A stretch of DNA of 47,301 nucleotides from Sphingomonadales bacterium (GCA_027486275.1 JAIXPM010000004.1:1-47301), one strand, 5' to 3'; positions 7,557 through 16,129 are shown, counted from the stretch's first letter. Notes: a model not told the origin generated them from the letters alone. Numbers and translations are program-made.

Positions 7557-10550
7557 TCAGTCCCGCGCCACACTGTTGGCCAGGTCGAAATCAAAGACAC
7601 CGCCGCCACCGCCGCCCATCCGGGCCTGGATCGCCTGCAGGGCGGCCAGCTGCTGGCGGCCGTTCTGGAAGATATCCTCCAGCGTGCCATCCATCGATTG
7701 CAGGGTGTTCAGCTGCTCGGCCGCCGCCCGCTGCGCCGCCTCGGCCGCGGTGCGCACGCGGGCTTCGGTGGCGTCGATCAGCTCCTGCAGCAGCGCAGCA
7801 GACGCGGCGCGGCCATTGGCGGCCTCGCCGGTGGCGCCGAAGGCCTCGCGCTGCAGATCGTCGATCTGGCGGATCACGTCGGCCAGCGCATCGAGCTGCC
7901 CACCGTCGCCGCCGCGCACCAGCCCGGCCAGGCGCTCACGCTCGCCGCCCAGCGTCGTCAACCGATCGCGCACGGATCCACCGGCGCGATCGCCGAAGCG
8001 GAATTCATCCAGCAGCGCGCGGGCCGATCCAGTGGCGCGGTCCAGCGTGTCGCGAACCAGCGCCGCGCGCTGATCGGCGTTCAGCTTCTCGATCTCGATC
8101 ACGTCGAAACCATATTGCCGGGCGATATCCACCCGCTGGCGTGCCTGCCGCTCGAAATCCCGGAACGCGGCGGCGAACGGGTTGCCCTGGGCCTCCAGCT
8201 GCGACTCCAGATCGCGCACCTTCAGCGCCTCGGCCACCGCCTGGTTGACGTTGCCGGCATAGCGCTGGAGCGCGGCCTGCACCTTCGGGCTGGTGGCGAT
8301 GGCGCCGGTGGAAAGTGCATTGGCCACCGCGGCCGCCACCGCCTCCTCACCCGAGGCGAAGCGCTGGGCGCCGGCGCCCTTGAAGTCTCCGCCCGACGGG
8401 TTGAAGTAGAATTGATCCCCTGAGAAACCGATGGCGCCCAGGTTGAGCCCGGCCTTGATCTCGGCGCCCAGCGCGCTGGCGATCTGGCTGAGCTGGCTGC
8501 CCACCGCGCCGCCGATCTGCTGGCCCTGTGCCGACGATCCGGATCCGCGCTGGTTGAAGATCGTCGAGCTGACGCCCGCAGCCGTCGTCGTCAGGCTCGC
8601 GTCGGCAAACGGGTTCTTGCCCTTGAACAGCCCGCCCACCAGGCTGCCGACGATCGATCCGATCGGGCCGGCGAAATCACCCAGCCCCTTGGCGATGCTG
8701 CCCAGCGCCTTGCCCAGCGGCTTTTCCAGGCTGGCGCCGATCGCCCCGCCCAGCTGCGCGCCAGTACTGCCCAGCCCGAACACGTTGGCCACCAGCCCGC
8801 CCACGGCCGCGCCGCCTGCCGCCCGGCCGGCCAGCTTGGCCAGCGCGCCATCGGAGCCAACCAGCTTGGCCAGCCCGTCGGTCAGCGGCTTGAACGTGCT
8901 GCGCAGTGTGTTGTCGAACTCCACCTGGAACACGCCGCCCTGGCCGGGCGACAGCCGGTCGAACAGGGCCGCGAAGGCGGTGGAGCGCTGCAGCGCGCGG
9001 CCGAAGCCGCCGGCGATGCCGTTGCCGATCACCTGGCTGAATTCCAGCGCCGACTTGCCGAAATCCTTGCCCGTCGTCAGGCCGAGGTCTTTGCCGATCT
9101 GAGCCACGGTGGCGTCCAGCTCGCGCGCCAGATCGCCGGCGAAGACCTGCGCACTCAGTCCTTCGCCCAGCGCGCCGGCGCCAGCCAGCTGGATCGGCCC
9201 GGCCGGCGCCGCGCCCAGTGCCTTCAGCCGCGCCTGGCGCAGCGTCTCGGCGGCCGACAGGCGGGCATCGGCGGCCAGCCCGGCGCCAACAATGCCCCGC
9301 GCCTCCGCCTTGGCGATATCGTCCAGTGCTTTCTTGTAATCCTGCTGGGCGGCGAGCAGCGGGTTATAGGCCTCGGCCAGCTTCTGGTTCTCGTCGGTCA
9401 GTTCCTTGGCCGATTTTGCCGCCTCGCGGCCTGCGCGGCTGGCGCTGCTCTTCAACGCGCTCAGCCGCTCCAGGCTGGCCTCTTCTTCCCGGTTGATCGC
9501 GATCAGCCGGCGGCGCGCTTCGGCCTCGTCCTTCACCGAAGCCAGAACCTCACTGCGCGCCTGGCTGGCCCGCTCGCGGACGGCGAACTGCGGATCGGTG
9601 GCGAGCCGCGCGTCGTTCTTCAGCCGATCCCGCCGCGCGCGTTCGGCGATCGCGGCCTCGCCTGCCGCCAGTTGCCCGGCGGTCTGGCGCGCTGCTGCCG
9701 CCGCCGTGGCCGCGCGTTCATCGGCCCCGCGGAACAGGAAATCGGTGAGGCCGAAACGCTGCAAGCCGACCCGGCCGGCGGCGCCCGCTGCTTCTGCCTT
9801 GGCAGCCGCAAACTCGGCGCGAACGGCGGCCAGCTTGTCGCGCAGCGGGTCGAGCCGGGCCGACATATCGGCCGTCATCGCCCTGATGCCATCGGCGACG
9901 CTCTCGCCGGCGCCGCGCGCCGAACGTTGCACGCCTTCCAGTGCCTGGGCCAGCTGCTCCTGCTCGCGCCGCGCCGCCTTCGAAGCCTCGCCGCTCTCGA
10001 ACAGTTTGCCGATGAAAGGTGAGATGACCACGGCGGCCGTGGTCAGGGCGATGCCCCACGGCCCGCCCAGGAACGCGCCAACGCCCTTCAGCGCGCCGCC
10101 GGTGCCCTGCAGGGCAAAGGCGATCTGGCCCGCCTGCTGGGCGAAGATCGTCGCCGGCGCCACGCCGGCGGCAAAGCCGACCGCGACATCGTTCACCTGC
10201 TGGCCCAGATTGGTGAGCGAGGCGCGGGCCTGATTGTTGCTGCCGGCCAGGTTCTGCGCCGCGCGGCCCTGAGCGTTCATCGCGGACGTGGAGATCGCGT
10301 GGCTGCGCGCCGCTTCCGCCTCGGCGGCGCGGGCGGCGATCAGGGCGTCGCGCAGCCGCAGCGTTTCGGCCGCGTCGGCGCCGGCTGACTGGGCGTGGGT
10401 TTTCAGGGCGGCGGCCGCGGCCTTCGATGCTGCCGCCGCCTCCACCATCTCCTGCTTGGTGCGGCCGATATCGCCGGCGAGCCGCTTCAGCTCGGCCGAG
10501 GCCTGCTTGCCGTCGGCCGAGACCGTCGCCTGGATGCGCAGATCCGTCAC
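7557..10550 (-). CDS. Tail tape measure protein
   Basis: The 997-residue protein sets tail length and is ejected with the DNA. It contains long alanine-rich coiled coils (residues 20-130, 190-420), a hydrophobic patch QVNDVAVGFAAGVAPATIFAQQAGQIAFAL typical of the lambda-H-like TMP family, and a second glycine-rich hydrophobic stretch (LFGKGNPF-like region around GSIVGSLVGGLFKG). The C-terminal third is again helical. Length is in the range for siphophage tails of roughly 100-150 nm. It starts with GTG at 10550, overlapping the stop of the chaperone extension (GTGA), the normal order chaperone G/GT then tape measure. Confidence 0.9.
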   Translation of the reverse strand: MTDLRIQATVSADGKQASAELKRLAGDIGRTKQEMVEAAAASKAAAAALKTHAQSAGADAAETLRLRDALIAARAAEAEAARSHAISTSAMNAQGRAAQNLAGSNNQARASLTNLGQQVNDVAVGFAAGVAPATIFAQQAGQIAFALQGTGGALKGVGAFLGGPWGIALTTAAVVISPFIGKLFESGEASKAARREQEQLAQALEGVQRSARGAGESVADGIRAMTADMSARLDPLRDKLAAVRAEFAAAKAEAAGAAGRVGLQRFGLTDFLFRGADERAATAAAAARQTAGQLAAGEAAIAERARRDRLKNDARLATDPQFAVRERASQARSEVLASVKDEAEARRRLIAINREEEASLERLSALKSSASRAGREAAKSAKELTDENQKLAEAYNPLLAAQQDYKKALDDIAKAEARGIVGAGLAADARLSAAETLRQARLKALGAAPAGPIQLAGAGALGEGLSAQVFAGDLARELDATVAQIGKDLGLTTGKDFGKSALEFSQVIGNGIAGGFGRALQRSTAFAALFDRLSPGQGGVFQVEFDNTLRSTFKPLTDGLAKLVGSDGALAKLAGRAAGGAAVGGLVANVFGLGSTGAQLGGAIGASLEKPLGKALGSIAKGLGDFAGPIGSIVGSLVGGLFKGKNPFADASLTTTAAGVSSTIFNQRGSGSSAQGQQIGGAVGSQLSQIASALGAEIKAGLNLGAIGFSGDQFYFNPSGGDFKGAGAQRFASGEEAVAAAVANALSTGAIATSPKVQAALQRYAGNVNQAVAEALKVRDLESQLEAQGNPFAAAFRDFERQARQRVDIARQYGFDVIEIEKLNADQRAALVRDTLDRATGSARALLDEFRFGDRAGGSVRDRLTTLGGERERLAGLVRGGDGGQLDALADVIRQIDDLQREAFGATGEAANGRAASAALLQELIDATEARVRTAAEAAQRAAAEQLNTLQSMDGTLEDIFQNGRQQLAALQAIQARMGGGGGGVFDFDLANSVARD

Positions 10551-11289
10551 TGCTTCACCATCGCCGAAAGTGCCTCGGCCTCGATCAGCTGGAGATCGGC
10601 GAAGATCTGGCGATCGACGGTGAGGCCGAGCGCGGCCGAAACGGCCGGCAGCGCTTCATACCGAAGCCCGGTCGCCACCCTGCCGATGATGCCCGCTGCG
10701 CCCATCACGCTCCAGTTCCACTGCGTCGCCATCCCCTGAAACAGGCGGACGGCGCGGCCTTCGTCTTCGTCTTCCAGCTCGATCATCGGCTCGGGCGGCC
10801 GGGCCACCTTGGCCAGCTGCCGCTCGATCTCGTCAGGCGGCAGCCCGGCCTCGGTCAGCGTCTTTCTCAGTCCGTCGTGCCAGGCGGTTGATCGGCTGTC
10901 GCTTCGCCCGCCGCCGGCCCACCAGCGGGCGAAGCCGGCGAGTTTTTTACCCGCTCGTCCGCCATCCCTGAGAGCATCTGCCAGAAGGCCAGTTCCAGCC
11001 CGGCCGGGAAGCCGGGCACGTCGAGCATTGCCTTCAGGTTGTCGGGCGTGCACGCCAGCAGGCCGTGCTCGGCGGCCGGCCCCTTCCAATCCAGCACCAC
11101 GCTGTTGGCGAAGTCGAACATCGAAAGTTTGCCCGCGGCGGCGTCGCTGTTCAGGCGCGCGGCCTCCTCGATGCCCACCCGGCGGAACTTCACCTCGATC
11201 TCCGCCGTCTCGACGCCGCCGCCATCGGCCGCCTCGTCCCAGCGCACCGGCCGCCAGACGCCGGCGCCTTTCTTGATGACATAACCCAC
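10547..11289 (-). CDS. Tail assembly chaperone, -1 frameshift fusion (GT-like)
   Basis: Frameshift product of about 247 residues. The first 116 codons come from the short chaperone frame and the rest from the -1 frame after the slippery site at 10942..10948. After the shift the frame reads KLAGFARWWAGGGRSDSR and ends ADLQLIEAEALSAMVKQ, the typical DUF1799 pattern (arginine/tryptophan-rich start, acidic middle). The -1 frame has no good start codon of its own near 10948. As in lambda G/GT, a minority fusion form would load the tape measure while the short form binds tail tube subunits. The tape measure gene starts in its stop codon. Confidence 0.8.
10867..11289 (-). CDS. Tail assembly chaperone, short form (G-like)
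   Basis: 140 residues from a GTG at 11289 (GYVIKKGAGVWRPVRWDE). A ribosome site GAGGA sits 7 bases ahead. It lies between tail tube and tape measure, the invariant chaperone position. The C-terminus past the slip site is low-complexity (NSPASPAGGPAAGEATADQ), expected for the unshifted tail of a G-type protein. The gene assists tail tube polymerisation round the tape measure and is not part of the virion in known systems. An earlier start on the same frame would run into the tail tube gene and is not needed. Confidence 0.8.
   Translation of the reverse strand: MGYVIKKGAGVWRPVRWDEAADGGGVETAEIEVKFRRVGIEEAARLNSDAAAGKLSMFDFANSVVLDWKGPAAEHGLLACTPDNLKAMLDVPGFPAGLELAFWQMLSGMADERVKNSPASPAGGPAAGEATADQPPGTTD
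10942..10948 (-). other. Programmed -1 frameshift heptamer A AAA AAC
   Basis: On the minus strand the zero frame reads GTA AAA AAC TCG, so the X XXY YYZ slippery heptamer A-AAA-AAC is in the correct phase. Slipping back one base gives AAA AAA CTC GCC, which continues the 131-codon DUF1799-like frame. The same heptamer is well known in frameshifting elements, and the gene position (tail chaperone) is where phages use it. Confidence 0.85.
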
Positions 11290-11299
11290 GATCAGATCC

Positions 11300-12271
11300 T
11301 CACTTGGTAACGAGCGAGAGCTCGTTGTTGCCGGTGCCGCCGCTGGGAACGAGCACGCCTTCCATCGTCGCCATCGTTCGATTGTCGACGTCCTCGATGG
11401 TGAAGCTCTCGATCTGTGCCGAGGGCGTGCCCGCCACCGTGCCGATCTCGATGATGTTCCCGGCCGTGGTGCCGTGAACGATGGTGAAGGCCAGGAAGGT
11501 GCCGGCCGCGATCGAACTGGCGTAATTCTTGGACGCCAGGTCGGGCAGTTCGAACACCACGCGGAAGCGCGCGTTGCGGCGATCGCCGTCGGCATCCTTG
11601 CCGAACACGATCGAGCGCTCGCCGGTGGTGGAGAACAGCTGCGTCTTGTTGTTCAGCGTGATCGTCGCCTCGCGGACGCCCAGGGTGAAGGCGTCGAGCC
11701 GGATCAGCGTGTTTTCCACGTTGACCTCGATCGGCGCCGGATAGCTGGGCAGCGTCAGGCCGGTGAGGTTCGGCGGCACCTGGATCTCGCCGGCGGTGCG
11801 GAACAGGCCCAGGCCGTCGAAGCTGGCGCGCGGCAGCTGCTTTTCGGTGAAGCTGAAGGTGAGCGTGCCGCGCAGCATCCGCATTTCGTGGGCGAACGGC
11901 CCCATGCAGGCGATGGCCGACAGGGCGGCGCCATCGCCGGCCGAAGTGAGCGGATAGCCGACCTGGGCACCGGCCGGCACGCCGGCGGCGAACAGCGCGG
12001 CGCGCAGGAAATTGGCCCAGGCCACCGGCGTGTTCGCCGTGCCGCTGCCCGACAGTTCGAAATCGAAGCCGACGGCGCGGTGGATCTGCGACGGCGCGCT
12101 CGGCCGGCTGCCGGCATAGGGCAGATCGATCTCGCGCCGCAGCGTCTGGGCGTTGAACGGGCTGATCCGCAGGTTCTGCACCGGGAAGGCATCGGTCGCC
12201 CAGCTCGGCGCCGTCCAGGTGCCAGGGGTGGTTTCGACCTTGGTGGCGAGCAGCTTGGTGGAAAGCGGCAT
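11300..12271 (-). CDS. Tail tube protein
   Basis: 323 residues, beta-rich, starting MPLSTKLLATKVETTPGTWT. This N-terminus with a conserved 'K.E...Gt.' pattern, the internal RREIDLPYAGSRPSAPSQIHRAVGFDFELSGSG and the C-terminal IEIGTVAGTPSAQIESFTIEDVDNRTMATMEGVLVPS fit the tail tube family of transposable siphophages (major tail protein). The tube polymerises round the tape measure and connects to the capsid. It is followed directly by the chaperone pair. No sheath gene precedes it, which separates this phage from Mu, whose sheath gpL comes just before the tube. Length suggests an extra domain compared with about 150-250-residue tube proteins. Confidence 0.75.
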   Translation of the reverse strand: MPLSTKLLATKVETTPGTWTAPSWATDAFPVQNLRISPFNAQTLRREIDLPYAGSRPSAPSQIHRAVGFDFELSGSGTANTPVAWANFLRAALFAAGVPAGAQVGYPLTSAGDGAALSAIACMGPFAHEMRMLRGTLTFSFTEKQLPRASFDGLGLFRTAGEIQVPPNLTGLTLPSYPAPIEVNVENTLIRLDAFTLGVREATITLNNKTQLFSTTGERSIVFGKDADGDRRNARFRVVFELPDLASKNYASSIAAGTFLAFTIVHGTTAGNIIEIGTVAGTPSAQIESFTIEDVDNRTMATMEGVLVPSGGTGNNELSLVTK

Positions 12272-12277
12272 CGGGGC

Positions 12278-12511
12278 TTACTCCTGTTCGGCGGCCGGCG
12301 CTTCGGCCGTCTCGATGGTTTCGGGCTCGGCCGGCGCTTCCAGCGCGGCGCGGGCGGCGGCGTTCACCGGCAGGCCGTCCTCGGCCAGCAGATCACCGGT
12401 GGCGGCCAGCACGATCCCGCGCGGCTCGATCCGGTGCTTCGCTTCGTCGAACCAGGCTGGCATTTCCGGCTTGGGCTCGGCCTCGGTCACGGCGGCAGTC
12501 TTCCTGGCCAT
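12278..12511 (-). CDS. Small acidic protein in tail module, 77 aa
   Basis: Unrecognised. Acidic and alanine/glutamate-rich (MARKTAAVTEAEPKPEMPAWF..., ending EAPAAEQE), with a central hydrophobic piece IEPRGIVLAATGDLLAEDGLPVN. It lies between the tail terminator-like gene and the tail tube gene; its start overlaps the upstream stop (TGATG), and 6 bp separate it from the tail tube start. Similar small acidic genes are found beside tail tube genes in B3-like phages. No transmembrane or signal segment. Function unknown. Confidence 0.55.
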   Translation of the reverse strand: MARKTAAVTEAEPKPEMPAWFDEAKHRIEPRGIVLAATGDLLAEDGLPVNAAARAALEAPAEPETIETAEAPAAEQE

Positions 12512-12942
12512 CAGATCACTCCTGTTTTGCGAATGCGGGACACGGTGCGGAATCGGGTGAGATAGCTGGCGCGGCCGCCGCCCAGCCCGAGCAGCCGGCC
12601 GGCCTCGGGCACCATCGGCCGCCAGATCGTGCTGTCAGGCGTCCAGCCAAAGAGCTGGCTCCGTGCGGCTTCCACCAGCGCGCGCAGCTCGCCCTGGCGC
12701 TGGCCCAGGCGGGCAGCGGCGTCGACCATCACCACCACGTCAAACCGCTCGGTGTGTTCGATGTTGATCAGGCCAGGGCCTTCCTGGGTGGTGAGATAAT
12801 CGTCGGCCGCGGGCAGCACGAAGCAGGCCGGCCGGGCGACCGCGACGGTCTCCAGATCGGCCAGCGCCTCGATCGGCTCCACGGCCTTGAAACCGAGCGC
12901 GCCAGCCTTCAGCTGTTCGATGACCAGGTCGAGCAGCGTCAT
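12511..12942 (-). CDS. Mu gp37-like tail terminator / DUF1834 protein
   Basis: 143 residues (MTLLDLVIEQLKAGALGFKAVEPIEALADLE). The N-terminal amphipathic helix, the central strand ERFDVVVMVDAAARLGQRQGELRALVEAARSQLFGWTPD and the W/G-rich middle match the Mu gp37 (DUF1834) group, which caps the tail tube and fits it to the head completion proteins. It overlaps the virion morphogenesis gene by 4 bp and precedes the small acidic gene and tail tube, the same order as in Mu-type structural modules. No catalytic residues expected. Confidence 0.7.
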   Translation of the reverse strand: MTLLDLVIEQLKAGALGFKAVEPIEALADLETVAVARPACFVLPAADDYLTTQEGPGLINIEHTERFDVVVMVDAAARLGQRQGELRALVEAARSQLFGWTPDSTIWRPMVPEAGRLLGLGGGRASYLTRFRTVSRIRKTGVI

Positions 12943-13421
12943 GCTGCGCTCCCCTGGTCTAGGTGATCGATCAGGATCGCTTCGATCTCTGCCACGTCCA
13001 CCGGGCCAAAGCCCAGGAACGGCCGCGCCGGCATCGCCACGCTGCCGCGCGGGCCGAACGGCGTGCGCAGCGCGCGCTTGCCGCCGGCGGCGCCGCCCTT
13101 GGCGCGGATGGTGCCGCCGAACTGGTGGATGGCGGCATAAACCAGGTTGGTGCCGGCCAGCGCCGAGGTGGCATCGCTGGCGGCAGTGATCGACTGGCGC
13201 AGGTGGCCGCGATCGGTAAGGGTCAGGCCGCCCTCTTCCAGGGCGCGCTGCGACGGCTTCCAGCGTTGGCCATCAGGGCCGCGCTCGTCCTCGAAACGCT
13301 CCACGGCTGCGGTGCGCATGTAATCGGCGATGGCGCGCATCGGCGCGGTGAAGTCGGCCGCGGCGTCGGCCGCGCGGGTGAGCCGGCTCTGAAGCGTTTC
13401 CGAGAAGGTGAATTCCAGCAT
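12939..13421 (-). CDS. Phage virion morphogenesis protein (Mu gpG family)
   Basis: 160 residues. The key features are ERFEDERGPDGQRWKPSQRALEEGG (the 'F..e..PdG..W..l...t' box of the family), LTDRGHLRQSI, then VYAAIHQFGGTIRAKGG ('YA.iHqfGg' box) and the C-terminal MPARPFLGFGPVDVAEIEAIL. This combination identifies the gpG/tail completion family, which acts in head-tail joining. It comes 1 bp after the DUF1320-type gene and overlaps the next gene by 4 bp, as in the Mu gene order G-36-37. Confidence 0.85.
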   Translation of the reverse strand: MLEFTFSETLQSRLTRAADAAADFTAPMRAIADYMRTAAVERFEDERGPDGQRWKPSQRALEEGGLTLTDRGHLRQSITAASDATSALAGTNLVYAAIHQFGGTIRAKGGAAGGKRALRTPFGPRGSVAMPARPFLGFGPVDVAEIEAILIDHLDQGSAA

Positions 13422-13422
13422 C

Positions 13423-14148
13423 TCAGAGGCCTCTCAGCGTGCGGCTGGAGAGCGTCGGCGCGGCTGCGCCCGGCTGGAAGATCACCGGCTGCGGCTGCGC
13501 TTCGGCGGCGGCCGACACGGTGCCGGCGGGCGCCGCCATCCGGCCATCGGCGATCATCTTCAGCTGGCCGCGCGCACTGGCGGCGGCGGCGGAAACGCTA
13601 TCGGGCGCGTCGCCGCGGCCCTGCCACAGCCGGGCCATCGCCAGATCGAACGCGATGGTGGCCAGCAGCGGCCAGGGCTGCGACAGCGGCAGGGCGTAAC
13701 GGGCGGAAACGTGGGCATCGATCTCGGCGCCGGCATCGGCCAGCGCGCCGGCCAGGCGGGCGGCATCGATCCGGCCGAGGCCTTCATCGTCGGTGAGCCG
13801 GGTGACGGTCGTGATCGTGGCGCGCTCGATCAGCGCGACCGGGGTGAGATAGGCGCCAGCGGCCGGGGTTTCCCAGGCCAGATCGATCACCGCCAGCTCG
13901 ATATCGCGCTCGCGGGTTTCGCCGGCGGCCGTGCTGGCGCGGGCGGTGAGCAGATAGCGCTCGCCATCGGTGCCGCCGCTGGCCGTGAAGGCGACGCCGG
14001 TACCAGCCACCGCGACGCCGGCGATTACGGGCAACACGCTGCCCTCCACCAGCCCGCGCGACGTCGCCGTCACGCTGATCGCCGCCGACAGGGCGGCGCC
14101 AAACGGGACCGCCAGGGCGCGGGTTTCAGAGGGCTGCTTGATCAGCAT
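13423..14148 (-). CDS. Mu gp36-like (DUF1320) protein with extra N-terminal domain
   Basis: The C-terminal half (from about residue 100) is the gp36/DUF1320 family: YLTPVALIERATITTVTRLTDDEGLGRIDAARLAGALADAGAEIDAHVSARYALPLSQPWPLLATIAFDLAMARLW, the usual start 'Y.t...l...f' and the 'a..eid.ylagRY.lPl' box. The family makes the head-tail connector stopper region. The N-terminal 95 residues (MLIKQPSETRALAVPFGAAL...) are a beta-rich, Ig-like addition that the short family members lack. The start at 14148 follows a 77-bp gap holding a nested stem-loop, a possible boundary between head and tail gene expression. Confidence 0.8.
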   Translation of the reverse strand: MLIKQPSETRALAVPFGAALSAAISVTATSRGLVEGSVLPVIAGVAVAGTGVAFTASGGTDGERYLLTARASTAAGETRERDIELAVIDLAWETPAAGAYLTPVALIERATITTVTRLTDDEGLGRIDAARLAGALADAGAEIDAHVSARYALPLSQPWPLLATIAFDLAMARLWQGRGDAPDSVSAAAASARGQLKMIADGRMAAPAGTVSAAAEAQPQPVIFQPGAAAPTLSSRTLRGL

Positions 14149-14173
14149 CAGGTCTCAATTCGACACGGAGAAA

Positions 14174-14212
14174 GGGGCGATCCGGGCGAGACGCTGCCCG
14201 GTAAGCCGCCCC
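14174..14212 (-). terminator. Nested stem-loop between head and tail genes
   Basis: An outer stem GGGGCG/CGCCCC (14174..14179 with 14207..14212) encloses an inner stem CCGGGC/GCCCGG (14182..14187 with 14196..14201). On the minus strand the outer stem is followed by TTTCTCC. It could be a partial terminator or an mRNA processing point that lowers tail gene expression relative to the capsid gene. Confidence 0.5.
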
Positions 14213-14225
14213 ACGCTCTCGGGGG

Positions 14226-14783
14226 TTATTTCTTGCCGCCTTGCTGGCCCTTGGGCTTCGGCTCGGGCGGGGTGACGGCGGAAGCTCCCGGCGCATCCGC
14301 CGCCGTCTGGTCGTCGGGCTTTCCGCCGGACACCGCCTCGGAGGGAGCGGGCACGACGGCCGGGTCGGCCGAGATATCGGGTTGGAGGTCAGCGGGACCG
14401 GGCACGGCGGCCGTCGCTTCGTCATCACCGCCGGCCAGGGCGGCGTCGCGTTCCCGCTCTGCCTCCATCCGGGCGTGATCGGCCAGGACTTGTTCGGTGC
14501 CGCGCCCCTCGCTGGGCTGTTCGACGAACGCGCCCAGCAGCTGCTGCAGCCGCGCCAGATCGAGAAGATCGACGGCCGGGAAATAGGCCACGTCACCCCA
14601 GGGCGACGGCACGCCCACAGAGATATCCAGGCGCGGATCGGCGAACAGCTCCCGCAGCTCGCCCTCGGCGAACTGATCGAGCGGGCGGGTGATGATGCCG
14701 TAGGCCCGCACCGGCCCGCGCCCAAAGCGCAGGCCGGCCACGGCCCAAGGCGTCACCGCGCAGATGAGGCGCAGCGTCAGCAT
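14226..14783 (-). CDS. Hypothetical structural-region protein, 185 aa
   Basis: The ATG at 14783 overlaps the stop of the major head gene (TGATG). The N-terminal 110 residues are compact: LTLRLICAVTPWAVAGLRFGRGPVRAYG then IITRPLDQFAEGELRELFADPRLDISVG. Later residues are low complexity, rich in P, A, D and ending PKPKGQQGGKK, probably disordered. The 'fGrgp...' and 'l...q...L..dprl.v' pattern is similar to small proteins that follow the head gene in Mu-like phages (Mu gp35-like position), related to HI1506. Connector or tail-completion function is inferred from position only. Confidence 0.6.
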   Translation of the reverse strand: MLTLRLICAVTPWAVAGLRFGRGPVRAYGIITRPLDQFAEGELRELFADPRLDISVGVPSPWGDVAYFPAVDLLDLARLQQLLGAFVEQPSEGRGTEQVLADHARMEAERERDAALAGGDDEATAAVPGPADLQPDISADPAVVPAPSEAVSGGKPDDQTAADAPGASAVTPPEPKPKGQQGGKK

Positions 14784-15679
14784 CACGCCGCCAGCCAAGC
14801 CGAAACCTGCAGCCGGGCGGTGCCCTGCCACTCGTTGGTTTCGCCGCCAACGCCCTGTTCGTTCATCACGATCTTGCGGCCGGCGCTTTCGTTGCTGCCG
14901 CTGACCAGCAGAAGATCCGGCACCAGGCCAAGCGGGCGGCCATGATCACCCTTCAGCGTCATGATCGCGGAACGGGCGGCGGCATAGTTAGTCGCCGTCA
15001 GCGCCGCCCGGCTGGCGAACACGCCCTGCCAGAGGCCCGGCGCTGCCGCCCGGCGGGCATCGGCGCCATAGATGAACTGCTTGCGCATGAACACGTTGGC
15101 GTCGTCGGGATTGTCGAGCGCGGTGAAGCGGCTGTCCTGGCGGGTCTGCAGGATGATCGGCTTCACCAGCGCGCCGCTGGCAATCAGGAACCACGCCGGG
15201 CCGCCGCCCGCCTGCAAGTTCGATACGTTCACCATCGAGCCGTTGGCATCAAGCACCGGGTGATCGGCGGCAAACAGCGGCTTGCCATCATAGCCCAGCG
15301 TCGTGAAGCCGGCGTTCAGCGCGGCGTAGGACAGCTCGCAGGGGTGCGCGGCAGCAGCACGGCCCAGCGCCCGCATCGGGGTGGCATAGACGCCGAAGCG
15401 GTCATCCTCGATCGCGTTGCGCGGCACCTGGACGGTGTCTTCAAAATCCTGGTTGCGGATCTTGAAGCCATAGTCCTTCAGGTTGTTCAGCACGCGGTCG
15501 CCGATCCACTGGCGCATGCCGGGCATCTCGCCCAACCAGCCATATTCTTCCTCGGCCGTGCTGGAGCTGGTTTCCGTGACGAAGCTGGCGTGGTCCGACG
15601 GCGCGGTGCCGAGACCTTCCAGGAAGTTGGCCTTGAAGCCGGTGTAGAGCGTGCGAAGGTTCGCAGAATTGATGATCAC
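14783..15679 (-). CDS. Major capsid (head) protein, Mu gpT family
   Basis: 298 residues (MIINSANLRTLYTGFKANFLEGL). Identified by the gpT-like N-terminus, the segment EYGWLGEMPGMRQWIGDRVLNNLKDYGFKIRNQDFEDTVQVPRNAIEDDRFGVY, and NAGFTTLGYDGKPLFAADHPV ('t..YDGk.lFs..HP' box). Ends with VSGSNESAGRKIVMNE...NEWQGTARLQVSAWL. Forms the icosahedral shell after scaffold-guided assembly and proteolysis by the upstream protease. Preceded by the decoration-like gene and protease/scaffold gene, the normal Mu head order. One of the most certain phage structural calls here. Confidence 0.9.
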   Translation of the reverse strand: MIINSANLRTLYTGFKANFLEGLGTAPSDHASFVTETSSSTAEEEYGWLGEMPGMRQWIGDRVLNNLKDYGFKIRNQDFEDTVQVPRNAIEDDRFGVYATPMRALGRAAAAHPCELSYAALNAGFTTLGYDGKPLFAADHPVLDANGSMVNVSNLQAGGGPAWFLIASGALVKPIILQTRQDSRFTALDNPDDANVFMRKQFIYGADARRAAAPGLWQGVFASRAALTATNYAAARSAIMTLKGDHGRPLGLVPDLLLVSGSNESAGRKIVMNEQGVGGETNEWQGTARLQVSAWLAA

Positions 15680-15703
15680 GTTGATCTCCCGGAAAAAGAG
15701 GGC

Positions 15704-16129
15704 TCAGCCGCCGACCTGGCCGCCAGCGAAGCGCACCCAGACGCCCTGGGCATCGACATCCTCGATGCGCCCGGCGACGGAGCGGGTGTTGCCGCCGTTG
15801 GTCTTGGCGACCTGGTCGTCATCGACGCCGAAGCAATCGAGGCCGATATCGGCGCGGGTGATGGCGTCGCCGGCGGCGCTGTTGGCGAAGCGGAAGACGC
15901 CGCGCTCGACCTCGCAGAGGACTTCGCCGTTGGTGGCAGATCCGGTGACGGTCTGCTGGGCAACGCCGTCCGCCTTCAGGGTGGTGGCGGCGGAGAACGG
16001 CACCAGGAAACCGGCGGCGTTCAAGGCGACCATCGCGCCCTTGAAGATAACGGCGTTGGCGGCGACGCCGCGGCTGAAGACAGCGCCGCTGCGCTGCTTG
16101 GTGTCACGTTCGGCAGTGAGAGCGACCAT
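15704..16129 (-). CDS. Capsid decoration / cement-like protein
   Basis: 141 residues, beta-rich and lacking lysine-rich or helical segments. Starts MVALTAERDTKQRSGAVFSRGVAANAVIFKGAMVALNAAGFLVPF and ends RIEDVDAQGVWVRFAGGQVGG. The pattern 'LTadRdt..R.g......vaa.a.iyaGalvaln..G...Pa' is a recurring small protein placed between protease/scaffold and major head gene in B3- and BcepMu-like phages, thought to decorate the capsid. Gaps to its neighbours are short (5 bp and 24 bp), so it is in the same late operon. Confidence 0.7.
   Translation of the reverse strand: MVALTAERDTKQRSGAVFSRGVAANAVIFKGAMVALNAAGFLVPFSAATTLKADGVAQQTVTGSATNGEVLCEVERGVFRFANSAAGDAITRADIGLDCFGVDDDQVAKTNGGNTRSVAGRIEDVDAQGVWVRFAGGQVGG

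Noticed and set aside
6418..8073. 551-codon plus-strand frame opposite the J-like and tape measure genes
   Set aside because: Crosses two real genes on the other strand and encodes an Arg/His/Gln-rich sequence with no family resemblance.
11300..12271. Tail sheath gene suggesting a contractile tail
   Set aside because: No sheath-sized gene precedes the tube, and the tube gene lacks sheath-like features; a non-contractile tail fits better.
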